From Aldrovandia affinis (taxonomy: Eukaryota > Chordata > Actinopteri > Notacanthiformes > Halosauridae), in contig JAINUG010000018.1 in assembly GCA_029706075.1 (NCBI GenBank), positions 682,001 to 746,000 on the forward strand: a stretch of DNA of 64,000 nucleotides, written 5' to 3'. Both the position numbers and the translations under genes were made by a program. A model generated the notes under the pieces. It had not been told where the DNA came from. It searched no databases and saw nothing but the letters and a program-made list of their open reading frames with translations. Positions within the stretch are counted from its first letter, which is position 1. Each line of letters opens with the position of its first letter. This document shows positions 13,401 to 23,516 of the stretch, piece after piece.

Positions 13401-13699
13401 TATTCATTTTAGAATCCACATTGCAAAGAGCTCCCTGAGTGTTTCAGACCATTTCATAAAATTATTTTGTAAAATACTGTGTATGCTAAGAATTAATGAT
13501 TTTTTTTTTTTCTATTAATAATTGGAACTTTTAGATAAATCTGAAATCATAAACATCTCATTGGCCAAAAGCTTTTCTACCAGTTTAGATTTAGGTTGAT
13601 AACAATGTTTTTTTGCTTGATGCTGGTGTATTCACAAGAGTTTTTATATTTTTAATACAAATATTTGTCCCATTGAAATAATGTAAATGAGTAGTAACT
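10476..13699. other. Non-coding stretch including a GC-rich block at about 11.9-12.5 kb
   Basis: No gene is recognised. The block from about 11900 to 12500 is markedly richer in G and C than its surroundings and contains a GGGGTGGGGGGGAGGGTGGG tract near 12221-12240, a possible G-quadruplex. The open frames over it (101 codons plus, 63 codons minus) have no family signature. It may be a conserved non-coding or regulatory segment. A purine-rich GAGAGAGAGGGAGAGAGAG tract sits near 10798-10817. Confidence 0.35.
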
Positions 13700-13941
13700 C
13701 AGGGGTCCTCAGCAAAATGGAAAAAATACTTTTTGCTTATATTTTACACATTTCATACATTGCAGCTTGTCCTATATATCCATGATGTAATCACATCACA
13801 ATTTAGACATGCATGTAGCCTACTAGTGTATTAAATAGCCACTGCACTGCAGGCTATAGGGGGTGTTTAATTAACCATTTTATTGAGATGGGGGTCATCA
13901 TTTGTGGGGGTCTTGAGATGAAAAGGTTTGTGAACCCCTAG
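13700..13941. mobile_element. Possible small hAT-type MITE
   Basis: The left end CAGGGGTCCTCAGCAAA and the right end (reverse complement CTAGGGGTTCACAAACC) resemble imperfect hAT-type termini of the CAGGGGTTCTCAA kind. About 240 bp lie between, with no coding sequence. No 8 bp target duplication is visible, so this is tentative. Confidence 0.35.
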
Positions 13942-14252
13942 CTTTATGGAACAGAGGCAGTTGCATGTCTGAATTCCATATGGGTGGGGCACTGCAGCCG
14001 TACTCTTCAGCACTGAAATACCCATAAGCATAAATTAATAACATGTGAAAATAAATAAATAAGCTAGGTAAAACCCCTGGGCAATTGCAACCATCTTAGC
14101 TTAACATGTTGCTAGAACTGTTTTAACAGGATTTAAAATTTCAGACTTGGGATCAAGTCTAATGACAGGACTAGTTAAACCAGAACAAAGCACAAGATCA
14201 TCTTGTTCTCTGAGACCAATTGGAACCAACATTTGGCACATTTCCTTAGCAT

Positions 14253-14644
14253 GGTTGTCGCCTAGCTTATTTATTCACAGCAACAAGGTTTCAGTGCTGA
14301 AGAGGTTGATGATCGTTCTCATCTGGGGATGTCTTCCGCAATTTGTGTTTTTGGATTCTTTCTGGGTGGAGTTTGCATGTTCTCCCGTGTCCGCGTGGGT
14401 TTCCTCCGGGTACTCCGGTTTCCTCCCACAGTCCAAAGACGTTAGGCTAATTGGAGAGTCTAAATTGCCCTGTAGGTATGAGTGTGTGAGTGAATAGTGT
14501 ATGTAGTGCCCTGCGATGGATTGGCGACCTGTCCAGGGTGTATTCCTGCCTTCGTGCCCCAATGCATGCTGGGATAGGCTCCAGCCCCCCCGCGACCCTG
14601 ACCAGGAATAAGCGGCTGAAGATGAGATGAGATGAGATGAGATG
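14253..14644 (+). mobile_element. DANA/HE1-like tRNA-headed SINE ending in GATGA repeats
   Basis: The body contains the signature phrases of this vertebrate SINE group: GGAGTTTGCATGTTCTCCC (14371), GTTTCCTCCGGGTACTCCGG, CCTCCCACAGTCCAAAGAC, TGCGATGGATTGGCGACCTG and GGGATAGGCTCCAGCCC. It ends in (GATGA)n. A degenerate tRNA-like head is recognisable as TTGTCGCC...TCACAGCAACAAGGTTT. The element is in plus orientation and non-coding; the 116-codon plus frame and 95-codon minus frame across it are spurious. The start is approximate because the head is decayed. Confidence 0.8.
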
Positions 14645-14790
14645 GGATTCTGGGTATTTCTCCTTATGCCTCCTTATTTCTCTGCACCAAACGCGTAGTG
14701 ACTGTGTGCGTAGACGTGCATACCATGTCCGTCAGTGAAGTGTAGCCAAAGTATTATAATTAAAATGGGAGTGGATGAGATCATGAGAAC

Positions 14791-14798
14791 CTCTACAC
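14791..14798 (+). repeat. hAT target-site duplication, left copy CTCTACAC
   Basis: The 8 bp CTCTACAC directly precedes the left terminus of the hAT element and is repeated exactly at 17924-17931. Eight base pairs is the diagnostic duplication length of the hAT superfamily. Confidence 0.92.
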
Positions 14799-14971
14799 CA
14801 GGGGTATCAAACTCAATTTACCTGGGGGCCGCTGGAGGCAGAGTCTGGGTGAGGCTGGGCCGCATCAGGTATTCCACAAAAAAAGCTTTGTTAAAAAATC
14901 CAATCTTCTCAAACGTCATTATTAACAGTTCTTTAACTTCAATGGGTTCTTCTGAACATGGCTTCTCTTGC

Positions 14972-16872
14972 CTACTCCTTGCTGCCAGAGACCTGGCAGC
15001 GCTTCCTCTCACATAGCTGAGCAACATTTGGCTTGAGGGAGGAAGCAGTTGAGACCCTCAGTATGGCTTGAAGATGATCATCAGTAAGTCTGGACCTGTA
15101 CTTGGACTTATTGAAGTTCAAGGTGGAGAAGAGCTTTTCGCACAAATATGTGCTCCCAAAAAGGCACATGGTCCGCTTGAACATTCGGGAAAGCTCAGGG
15201 AAGCTGGGGGTCAATTCTCTCAAAAATGTCCCAAGCTTGTCTGCTTTTCCACTCACCTCCCTGAACTTGGCTTTGAGGTCAGAGTTGCACTGCAGGTCAA
15301 TGAGCTCCATTTGAAGCACAGGAGGGGCATCTTGCACATCAAAGGAGAAGGGGTCCGCAAAAATTTGAAAAGTGGCTCTGTGCGTCTTGAAGTCTGCAAA
15401 TCTGTGATCAAATTCCTCCTGTAGCTTCAAAATGGCATCAACATACTTCTCACCACTGAATGGTGTGCCTGCATCCACGAGTGCCTTGCATGCTGGGAAA
15501 TGGCAAAGGTTTGTCTGAGAGAGCTGGGTTTTCCATAACACAAGTTTTGTGGAGAATGCTCTCACGTTGTCATAGGCAGCACTGACGAGCTGCCCCTGGC
15601 CTTGTAACTTGTTCAGTACATTCAGCTCATGCGTGATGTCAACAAGAAAAGCCAAAAGTCCATGAGCCATTTGGGATCACTTAGCACAGGAACAGCCACC
15701 CCATCCTTCTCCATGAAGGCTTTCACTTCTGCTCTTAACTCAAAAAATCTCTTCAAGACGTTTCCCCTGCTGAGCCAACGTACCTCGGTGAAGTAGATCA
15801 CATCCTCATATTCTGACTCCATTTCCTCTAAAAAAGCACGGAACCTCCGGTGCTTTAAGCCCCTGGATCTGATTTGGTTGATGCATTTCACAACGACAGA
15901 CATCACATTGTCAAACTTCAGGCATTTGCTGCAAAGGGCCTGCTGGTGGATAATGCAGTGCAGAGCAATGGCCTCCTCCACACCCTCCTCTTCCAGTTTT
16001 CTTTGAACAAGTGCCACCAGTCCATTTTTCCTCCCTGTCATTGATGGCGCTCCGTCGGTTGTTATTCCAACAAACCTCTTCCATGGCAAACCGGCATTCA
16101 CAATGGTATCACACAGCTGGCGAAATATCTCCTGAGCGGTGGTCTGGCCATGCATTGGAATTACTGTGAGCAACTCCTCCATCACTTCAAAATTGTCATC
16201 AACACCACAGACATACATTGTGAGCTGGGCAGTGTCAGTGATGTCTGTGCTCTCATCAAGAGCGACTGAGTATGCATCGAAACATTTGGCTTTCTCAAGC
16301 AGTTGATCATAAATGTTACTTGACAGGTCAGAAATGCGCTCTGCCACGATGTTGGCAGAAAGGCTGATGTTGCTAAACTGACCTTTCTTTTCCGGACAGA
16401 CTATACTTGCAGCCTGTAATATGCACTTTTTGACAAACTCGCCTTCTGTGAATGGCTTTCCCGCCTTAGCAATCATCTCACTAACCACGTAGCTAGCTTC
16501 GACTGCTGCATTATTCTCTTTGGTTGCTTTCTTGAAGAAATTTTGTTACCTCAGTAGACATGTTTTAAGATTGGCAACCCGGTTGGCTCTCTCATCTCCC
16601 TGGTATTTTGCATACTCCTCAGCATGTCTAGTTGAGTAATGACATTTGAGGTTGTATTCCTTGTGCACCGCAACTTTTTCTGTGCAAATAAGACAAGTTG
16701 GGGTGTTCCTGTGCTCAACAAAGAAATATTGCATCTCCCACTTTTCCTGAAATTGTCTGTGCTCGTCCCCAACCTTTCTCTTCACTGCAGGCTTTGAAAA
16801 AGACATGATTGGGGCTGTGTGACAAGATATATATTCATTCCACTTGGTGTCGCTCTCGCAATAAAGTTTCAA
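14972..16872 (-). pseudogene. hAT transposase, GTF2IRD2/Charlie8-like, broken by one stop and one frameshift
   Basis: The gene reads leftward from 16872. Residues 1-108 hold a zinc-binding N-terminal region with CLIC and a downstream H-X4-H type pair (CHYSTRH). An in-frame TAA at 16546-16548 interrupts it. The same frame continues to about 15650 with the RNase H-like catalytic core: an ALDESTDIT segment (first aspartate), ITTDGAPSM (second aspartate) and ALHCIIHQQALC, a typical hAT block. A frameshift near 15650-15665, in a run of Ts, moves the frame, and the C-terminal hATC dimerisation region with YLCEKLFSTLN follows to 14972. Full span is about 630 codons, normal for the family. Known relatives include the domesticated C-terminal part of mammalian GTF2IRD2. 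With only two lesions the inactivation is recent, or one lesion is a sequencing error. Confidence 0.88.
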
Positions 16873-16931
16873 TCAAGTGTTTAGCCAACCAGCGACGCAC
16901 GGAGAACGTCATTTCCGCTTCTTCTTCCTGT

Positions 16932-17104
16932 AACAACAGCACGGCGGATAATGAACAGCCCGGTAGCAGTCGCCTTTCTTTTTGCGCTCGATATTCATGT
17001 CTTTCATGATGACATGAACATCATGACATTTGTAGGTGGTAGAAAGTACCGGGATAGCGAGCGCAAAAAAAGGCTGTTCATTACCCGCCGTGCTGTTGTT
17101 GTTG
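16932..17104. repeat. Imperfect long palindrome (foldback) inside the hAT 5' region
   Basis: The left arm begins AACAACAGCACGGCGGATAA and the right arm ends TTACCCGCCGTGCTGTTGTT. The pairing continues inward through AATGAACAGCC / GGCTGTTCATT and TTTTTGCGCTCG / CGAGCGCAAAAA. The centre is itself a dyad (CATGATGACATGAACATCATG). The whole about 173 bp could fold into one long hairpin. It lies upstream of the transposase start at 16872 on the minus strand, so it falls in the promoter or 5' untranslated region of the element. Confidence 0.8.
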
Positions 17105-17923
17105 TAAACGTAGTTATAGAAACAAGTGAAACAAATGACATCATATAGAAATATCTTTGTAATGTTTATTGTGTGAGGCATTTACTATGGAGTAAAATGT
17201 TTTGATGAATAAATCTTTTTCCGCAAATGATTCAGTACATTCCATTCACCCAAAAGATTTTTTCGAATAATATATAACCGAGGCGGGTAGACCCGTGATG
17301 AGGCTCCAGCATGGCCCCGACCATCGGCCCCGACGCAGGACGGCGGGCGGGAGCTGGCTGAGTGGCCCCATCGGAGGTCCACTCCCCTCGGTGACATCGT
17401 CAACAGAACATCGGTGTTGGTCGTTAATCTGATCATTAATTTGCAGATTCGTCATGATAACAAATCATCCGCATGGATAGTGGCGATCATATCTCCGTCA
17501 ACTTTCAAACAAATCAGCCCATTTCAACTGATGGAAGAACAAAATACAATCCGCATGACGCCGAATCCAATGCCGGTAACATTGACTTCGTCCAACTCGA
17601 AGTCAAACATGCTCATTTCAAACACAGTAAGAAGTAGTAATTCTATGACGGCTATGCGATGTTACACGGACGCCGCCATAGTTGTTGTGAAATGTTTCTC
17701 TGCTTGCATCAAGCCCGGCCGATGGCCCGCCCCCGGGAGCCATATACCCCACTGTGATTGGTAGGTTCGTTCAGCTCCAGCTTGCGCAATAAAGGGACCT
17801 TCCACACACAACGCGGTAAAGTGCCATTCATATAAAACTCGCGGGCCGCACTAACATTAAACTTTCATATCAAGGTGGGGGCCACAAAATATTGTCTCGC
17901 GGGCCACGAGTTTGAGACCCATG

Positions 17924-17931
17924 CTCTACAC
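17924..17931 (+). repeat. hAT target-site duplication, right copy CTCTACAC
   Basis: Exact repeat of 14791-14798, directly after the right terminus GAGTTTGAGACCCATG. Confidence 0.92.
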
Positions 17932-18802
17932 CATCAGTGAACGTGGCACGTAACAGTTCTGAAGCTTAGCTTTAAGCTTCTGATCTATATTTCTGTGCAG
18001 CACAACAGAAGTGTTTAAAGACAAAAATTGGCTCTAAAACTCTGGATACACATGATTTGATTTATATTGTATGATTATATTACTGGGTGTGTGTCCCTGG
18101 TGCCCTCCTGCACCAGTGGAGAACTAACAGCAGCAGATATTTTAAGAAGCAGCTAAAAATACAGAAGGGCAAGCCTTTTCGTTGCTGTTTTCATCCTGAT
18201 CCCCAATGCTGTGAGGTGAAACACGACAAGCAAGATATCAGGAGCAGTGATCCTCAAATACTGTAAAAGGTATGCACTGACTCCTCTTCCACAATTTTAC
18301 CGACAGATTGAGATCCGTCTGGTCAACCATTAATGACACTCAGAATTGATGTTTGAATCTCAAAGATGTGCAAGCTAAAATAACCAAATTTGCCACTAGC
18401 CAGATTACCCAAATTACTTTCATATTAGCTATTTAGCTAGCTAACATTAGCAAATGTGTCCAGTTTGTCAGAACGTAACTTTAACATTACCTAGCTAGGT
18501 CATCAGCTAGCTAGCAAACTAATGCAGGTAAGAGGAGAGGGAGGGGGAAATCAACTGTTCATAACTACAACCGTGCAGGAGAAGTAAACATGAGAAGGAT
18601 GGACAAGACCAAGTTAATTGCAGAGAAATACAAGGAGCTGACCCAGCCACAGAACCAATTACACAATTAATTAAGGGCAATTCAAAAAAGATTTGCTTGG
18701 AATGCCAGGCATGGCTATTGGAACATCTTGTAGGTAATGTTTTGCTAAAATATTAATATAATAACCAATATTAGCAATAGTGGTGCAGCTTAGCTAGAAA
18801 TT
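17932..18802. other. Non-coding, no gene seen
   Basis: AT-rich sequence with several GCTAGCTAG-type runs near 18425-18520. No recognisable gene or transposon terminus. Confidence 0.4.
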
Positions 18803-19886
18803 CCATAAGGATTGTGCATTTTGTGATAAAAGCATGAAATTTGGTACACATATAGTTAAAGGCATTCCAAAAGATTTAGATGTGGAGCCATCATGAATTT
18901 TCAATATGTCGCCTATGGCAACCAAAATGGCCGCCATTGGTCACTATTGATAATTGTTTCTGATAAATGTTCTTATCAGGGATGGAAATGTAATGATATT
19001 GAGGACATAAGCTCAATTTATCTAGTATACATAGTTCTTATGAATTGACATTTGGATAATACAATTTTCAAGATGGCGGCCATGACTGGTATGACAATTG
19101 TAATTGCAATAAAGTTGCATAGATTATTTTGATATGGATGATCTCGAGGTCAAATTATACATAGGCCTACAATTTTATGATTCAGACTTCAAATTTGCAA
19201 CTATAGAATTACAGAGAAGCTGCATTTTATCATATAATTCAAGAAGATCTTTTTTATGTGGCGGCCAACATAGAAATTGTAATTCCAATAAAATAACACG
19301 AAAGTCCAATAAACTCACAAGTCTGCAAAATGAAGAATAATTACTGTACATGTGGCTATGTTTTACAGAAAATAGTACAGTAATAGAGTGGATGTCGAAG
19401 CACAGCCAGGGCACACTGGTGACACCACTGCTGTGAAACTCAGCATGGGGTTCAGTGTCAGCTAAATACACTCTACTTTATGCTTTCTGTATCTGCATGC
19501 TGTGATAGTTTAGTAGTAGTGTAGTTTAGTTTCCTAAATGCTATCTAATTTTAGCCCCACATCTACAGTAGTTAATATTATGCATATTTAGATGTAGTTA
19601 GATAGCCGCACCTGAATTGACAGGATGTGCCAGCGTGGGAGAGCCGAGCCAAGGGTAACGGGGCTTGAAAAGGGAAGGACACCCACAAAGCGTCTAAACT
19701 TGCTGAGTGCTGAACTTTAATACAAATTACACATGCTGAGAACAACGTTTTTGTCCTTCACCATCATCATCAGAAGCTACAATTTAAGACTCAAAATAAG
19801 TGATAACAATGACCCGCCAAATATAGGGTCTATCACATCAAAGTCTATTTAGCACTCCCCTTCACAGCAACAGAGGGCTGTGCAGT

Positions 19887-20773
19887 CTAATGCAGCTTTT
19901 TGCACTTGCACTGCCTAACACAACCCTTCTTACATTTGCAAGAGACAAGTTCATAGCTGGAATGGCCTGCATCTGGTAGGCATGTCCAGAAGGGTTCGTA
20001 CCCCTCAGATGTCTTTGACCATCCCCATCTACACGGTGAAGGTAGTTTTGGTGTGGACACTAGCATCTGACCCCACACATGGCCTCCTTGATACACTGCT
20101 CTCTTCACATGCTCCTCTAAGGCAGCCTTTGTTGGAGGGATTGACAGCACATTGTGCCTCTTCGCAAACATCTTCCTCCGTGCCTTGTCTATTTCTTTGC
20201 ATGTGCTGGTTCGGTCATAAAGAAGGATAATAAACCTCTCGATTGTGGCCATTACCTCTTGTGGTATGTCGTCCGGGGCAGAAGATAGTTTCAGCAGGGC
20301 ATGTGTCAGCTCAGGAAAGACAGCCCAAACAGCCCACCCTGTCTTCTTCCCGTGGCCAGCAAAGCTTGATACAGTATCACAGCCCGTCAATGCATGGAAC
20401 ATGGGAAGAGCACGTGCCTTTTCAGGCCCTAGCCCTGCTGCAATTTCATGGGCTGCGAGGTATCGGAAATTCTTTCCAGTTCCAAATGCCAACCAAAGCT
20501 CATTTTCTGGGTGTAGACCTGAGCCACTGCCACAGCCATCACCACAACATCAGTATCAACAGTTTGAATCATGATTTTCTGATGGCCATTTCTTGCTGCA
20601 TGGGCCACATGTAATAACATGCGACTATCAGCTTCCTCGTGTGTACATGGAGCAACTGAAGACGGATCTGGAAGTTGTGGCTTGCTGAAGACTTCCACAT
20701 CATGTGTGACAACAAGCTGTTTGTCTTCCTGCACAAACCATCTAAGCAGAGCATCTGAGAGTAAGGTGAACAA
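19887..20773 (-). pseudogene. XPG/FEN1-like domain protein of a transposon, C-terminal part, frameshifted
   Basis: Two overlapping minus-strand frames (20773-20429 and 20492-19887) form one protein of about 290 residues with a frameshift near 20520. In order they show EEADSRMLLHVAHAA, then TVDTDVVVMAVA, then MAFGTGKNFRYL, then HALTGCDTVSSFAGHGKKTG, and a cysteine/lysine-rich end (CKCKKGCVRQCKCKK). The acidic spacing (E-E-A-D, D-T-D, GCD) parallels the catalytic acids of the XPG/FEN1 I-region (EAEA, DxD, GSD). This kind of protein is repeatedly found, usually uncharacterised, in fish and invertebrate genomes in transposon settings. The N-terminal part is missing or too decayed to see. No transposase (DDE) segment is recognisable in this copy. 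Confidence 0.6.
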
Positions 20774-20979
20774 CTTAGGAACAACAACAAGGTCTTATTG
20801 CTGCTACTGCAGCTCAACATTGAAGGCCTTCACGCTGCTAAGGTCAATGTTATCAAACAGATTGCCGGACCTGGACAATGACACAGTAGCCTGGCTCACC
20901 TCAAGCGAACAGCAGGTCTAAAAAAAGGCGTACGACAGAAGAAGAAAATTGATAAGAAAACAGTTGTCACTGGTGCCCA

Positions 20980-21422
20980 CTGGCGGCCATTTGAAAAAAA
21001 TGGTTGCATGGGTGACATATTGAAAATTCATGAAGACTCAACAACCAAATCTTTTTGGAATGTCTTTGGCTACATGTGTACCAAATTTGGTGCGTTTATC
21101 AGAAAATGCACAATCGTTGTGGTTAACTGGCGGCCATTTTGGAAAAATGGTTGCCATGGGCGACTATATTGAAAATTCATGATGACTCAATATCCAAATC
21201 TTTTGGAATGTCTTTGGCTACATGTGTACCAAATTTGATGCTTTTATCAGAAAAAACACAATCGTTGTGGTCATCTGGTGGCCATTTTGAAAAAATGGTT
21301 GCCATGGGCGACACATTGAAAATTCATGATGGCTCCACATCCAAATCTTTTTGGAATGTCTTTGGCTACATGTGTACCAAATTTGATGCTTTTATCACAA
21401 AATGCACAATCGTTGTGGTTAT
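20980..21422 (+). repeat. Three tandem copies of a 147-148 bp subterminal repeat
   Basis: The units at 20980-21126, 21127-21274 and 21275-21422 each begin CTGG(C/T)GGCCATTTT and end near CACAATCGTTGTGGT. They differ by scattered substitutions and 1-2 bp indels. One further copy sits inverted at 18803-18940, and isolated GGCGGCCA phrases occur near 19073 and 19260. Plus-strand open frames through the array (up to 128 codons) are repeat artefacts. Confidence 0.9.
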
Positions 21423-21929
21423 CTGCCCCACTACAACAAATTGTTCATTATTTTCAGAATTAATGGAACAAATTGTATGTTCTCACTCCAGACTGAAACA
21501 AAATACAACTGTGAAAAATATGTAGCCCACTGGAAACCTGGAGAAGAGTGCAACCCAAAACAAACAAATCTAGGTGCCACTCACATGCTGTGCGTGGTAC
21601 AAACTGGGGATTAGCCTGTTGTCCTAAAAAGTTCCCGTGCTTTAAAGTTAAACCTGTAGTATATTAGTCTCCTTCAAGGGACACCAAGAAATTTAGATAC
21701 TGTTGTATTTTGGGACTAAAATATATGAAGCTGGGTATTAACACATGTGACCAAAACAATTAAAACATTTGTTGCAACTGGGTTTAAGTCTCAAAGATTT
21801 AAATAGACACTAACAGTGGATGATCTTGTGCTAAACCATAACAAAGAAGCAGAAAAGGTTCGGTTGCAATTGCCCATCTATGGGTAGGGGATAGTGTTAG
21901 GGTCTGAGTGTTGATAAGCAAGACTTAAC
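21423..21929. other. Non-coding, no gene seen
   Basis: Short unique-looking spacer between the decayed DNA transposon and the L2 LINE end. Nothing recognised. Confidence 0.4.
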
Positions 21930-22636
21930 TTAACATGGTCCACCCACCACCTGAAACTGAACCTGGGGAAGACGGAGCTGCTCTTCCTCCCAGTGAAGGG
22001 CTCCCCGATGATTGATGCTTCAGTCACTGTGGAAGGCTCCATAGTGTCTCCATCCCAGTCTGCCAGGAGTCTTGGAGTGACCCTGGACGACCAGCTGTGC
22101 TTCTCGGGCCACATCGCAGCGATTACCTGAACCTACCGATTCTCCCTCCATAACATCCAGAGAATCTGGCCGTTCCACCCAACTCCTGGTCCAGGCCCTG
22201 GTGATCTCACGTCTGGACTACTGGAATTCCTTGCTGGCAGGCCTACCGGCCTGTGCCATCAAGCCACTGCAACTATATAGAATGCTGCTGCACGTCTGGT
22301 GTTCAATCAACCCCAGTTCACCCCTGTCACCCCTCTACTCTCCTCTCTGCACTGGCTCCCCATTGCAGCATGCATCAGATTCAAATCACTGGTGCTGGCT
22401 TATCAAGTGGCTAGAGGAACTGCTCCCCCTTACCTCCAGACACTCATCACACCCTCCCCCCAGCCAGACCCCTCCACTCCGCCTGGCAGCCACTCCTCGT
22501 GGTTTCGCGTCTTCTCTCTCCTGACCCCTCGGTGGTGGAATGATCTTCCGCACTCGGTCAGGACCGCGGAATCACTCCAGATGCTCTGGATAAGAGTATC
22601 TGCTAAATGCTTAAAATGTAAATGTAAAATGTAACA
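21930..22636 (+). pseudogene. L2-clade LINE, 3' end (reverse transcriptase C-terminus and tail)
   Basis: The sequence translates, across several frame breaks, into the C-terminal part of an L2 LINE ORF2: HHLKLNLGKTELLFLP, then LGVTLDDQLCFSGHI, then SRLDYWNSLLAGLP, then LHWLPIAACIRFKSLVLAY, ARGTAPPYLQTLI and RWWNDLPHSVRTAESL. It runs into the fish L2 tail CTCTGGATAAGAGTATCTGC with TGTAA-type repeats to about 22636. It is 5'-truncated, as expected for target-primed reverse transcription. The shared tail resembles that of the eel element UnaL2 and its SINE partners. It is inactive. Confidence 0.88.
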
Positions 22637-22664
22637 TTATCTGTGGTATAATTTTCTACAAATT

Positions 22665-22947
22665 GGCATCCAGAGCGACTTACAAGATGTGCATTAATAC
22701 ATGGTAAGAACAATCATTGTTCGCACACGAGATCAGTGCAGTAATACAGCGCCATTGTTGGCGGCTGCACAGAATTCTATACGTACAGAATTCAGTGGTA
22801 GTGGAGTCTGAAAAGGTGGGTTTTGAATCTCTTGTGAAAGATTGCAAGTGACTCCGCAGTCCTGACTGGGTGCGGAAAATCATTGCACCACCGAGGGGTC
22901 AGGACAGAAAAGAAGCGAGACCGTGAGGAGCGGCTGCTGGGCGCCTA
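22665..22947 (-). pseudogene. L2-clade LINE, 3' end, opposite orientation
   Basis: On the minus strand the segment encodes the last residues of L2 ORF2 (LTPRWCNDFPHPVRTAESL, then FKTHLFRL). A 3' untranslated region follows with GTGTGCGAACAATG and ATGTATTAATGCACATC, then the tail CTTGTAAGTCGCTCTGGATG. It meets the preceding plus-strand L2 tail to tail. Two further copies of the same 3' untranslated region lie near 51.5 and 55.3 kb. Confidence 0.8.
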
Positions 22948-23364
22948 AATAATGTTTTTATATCAATCAAGTCCATAAATAAACATATTTTAAGCCTATT
23001 TTCACATGGGAATTGTACTCTCCTACTGGATGGGTGTGGTGATGGTATTCATTCCCCCAACTGCCGCCACCTACCCATACCAGCATGGCTACTACAGGCT
23101 AACACGGGGCGGGTACACTCCCTTTGAAATGCGTGGTTAAGGGTACTGCTATTTTTAAAAGGCTAAACAACCTTCAATTTTCTTATCAGCGCAAAATAGC
23201 CTATATCCACTTATAAAAAATGGGATTGCGGAAATAATGACTCACAGCTCATAGCTTTATTATTCCAGGAGATTACGTTCTGTGGAAATATAGCCCAGCT
23301 ATGAAATGAACTGTAATTCTTAGATCAATTAAGGTTATTTTACATGGTTTACTATATAATATAT
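22948..23364. other. Non-coding, no gene seen
   Basis: Unique-looking spacer between an L2 3' end and a SINE. No features recognised. Confidence 0.4.
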
Positions 23365-23516
23365 GTCATTTAGCAGACTATTTTATCCCAAGCAACTTAC
23401 AGTAGTGAATGCATACATATACATTCAGTATAGATGGCCTCAATGGGAATCTAACCCACAACCTTACCATTGTCAGTGCCATGCTCTACCTACTGAGCCA
23501 CACAGAACCACAACGT
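23365..23516 (-). mobile_element. tRNA-headed SINE with L2-type tail, copy 1
   Basis: Read on the minus strand it starts GTGGTTCTGTGTGGCTCAG, has an A-box-like TGGCTCAGTAGG and a B-box-like GGTTAGATTCC (mutated from GGTTCGATTCC). It ends in the L2-like tail CTGTAAGTTGCTTGGG...AGTCTGCTAAATGAC. A second, better preserved copy lies at 32086-32228. The shared tail suggests mobilisation by the L2 machinery, as known for the eel UnaSINE/UnaL2 pair. Confidence 0.8.

Larger units (their letters stand above)
14799..17923 (-). mobile_element. hAT superfamily DNA transposon, 3.1 kb, nearly complete
   Basis: The left terminus CAGGGGTATCAAACTC and the right terminus (reverse complement CATGGGTCTCAAACTC) agree at 14 of 16 positions. 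They are followed inside by CTGGGGGCCGC and GTGGCCCGCGAG, the subterminal motif of vertebrate hAT elements whose ends read CAGGGGTGTCAAACTC. A perfect 8 bp duplication CTCTACAC flanks it. The interior carries a minus-strand transposase gene (14972-16872), then about 1 kb of 5' non-coding sequence up to the right end that includes a long palindrome. This is the best-bounded DNA transposon in the window and looks fairly young, with only two disabling lesions in the gene. Confidence 0.93.
18803..21422 (-). mobile_element. Decayed DNA transposon with inverted subterminal repeats and an XPG-like gene (Academ-like?)
   Basis: The left arm (18803-about 18940) is an inverted copy of the right-hand repeat unit: CCATAAGGATTGTGCATTTTG at the left corresponds to the reverse complement of CAAAATGCACAATCGTTGTGG at the right end. 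The match continues for about 130 bp through GATAAAAGCATGAAATTTGG and GAATTTTCAATATGTCGCC. The right arm holds three tandem copies of this unit. Between the arms lies a minus-strand gene for a protein with an XPG/FEN1-like acidic residue pattern and a cysteine-rich tail. Academ transposons are known to encode XPG-type nucleases, so Academ-like is my inference. No target duplication is visible and the exact ends are uncertain. Confidence 0.55.

Noticed and set aside
20980-21422. Regularly spaced repeats resembling a CRISPR array
   Set aside because: Head-to-tail 147-148 bp units without unique spacers, with an inverted copy at the other end of a DNA transposon; the host is a vertebrate.
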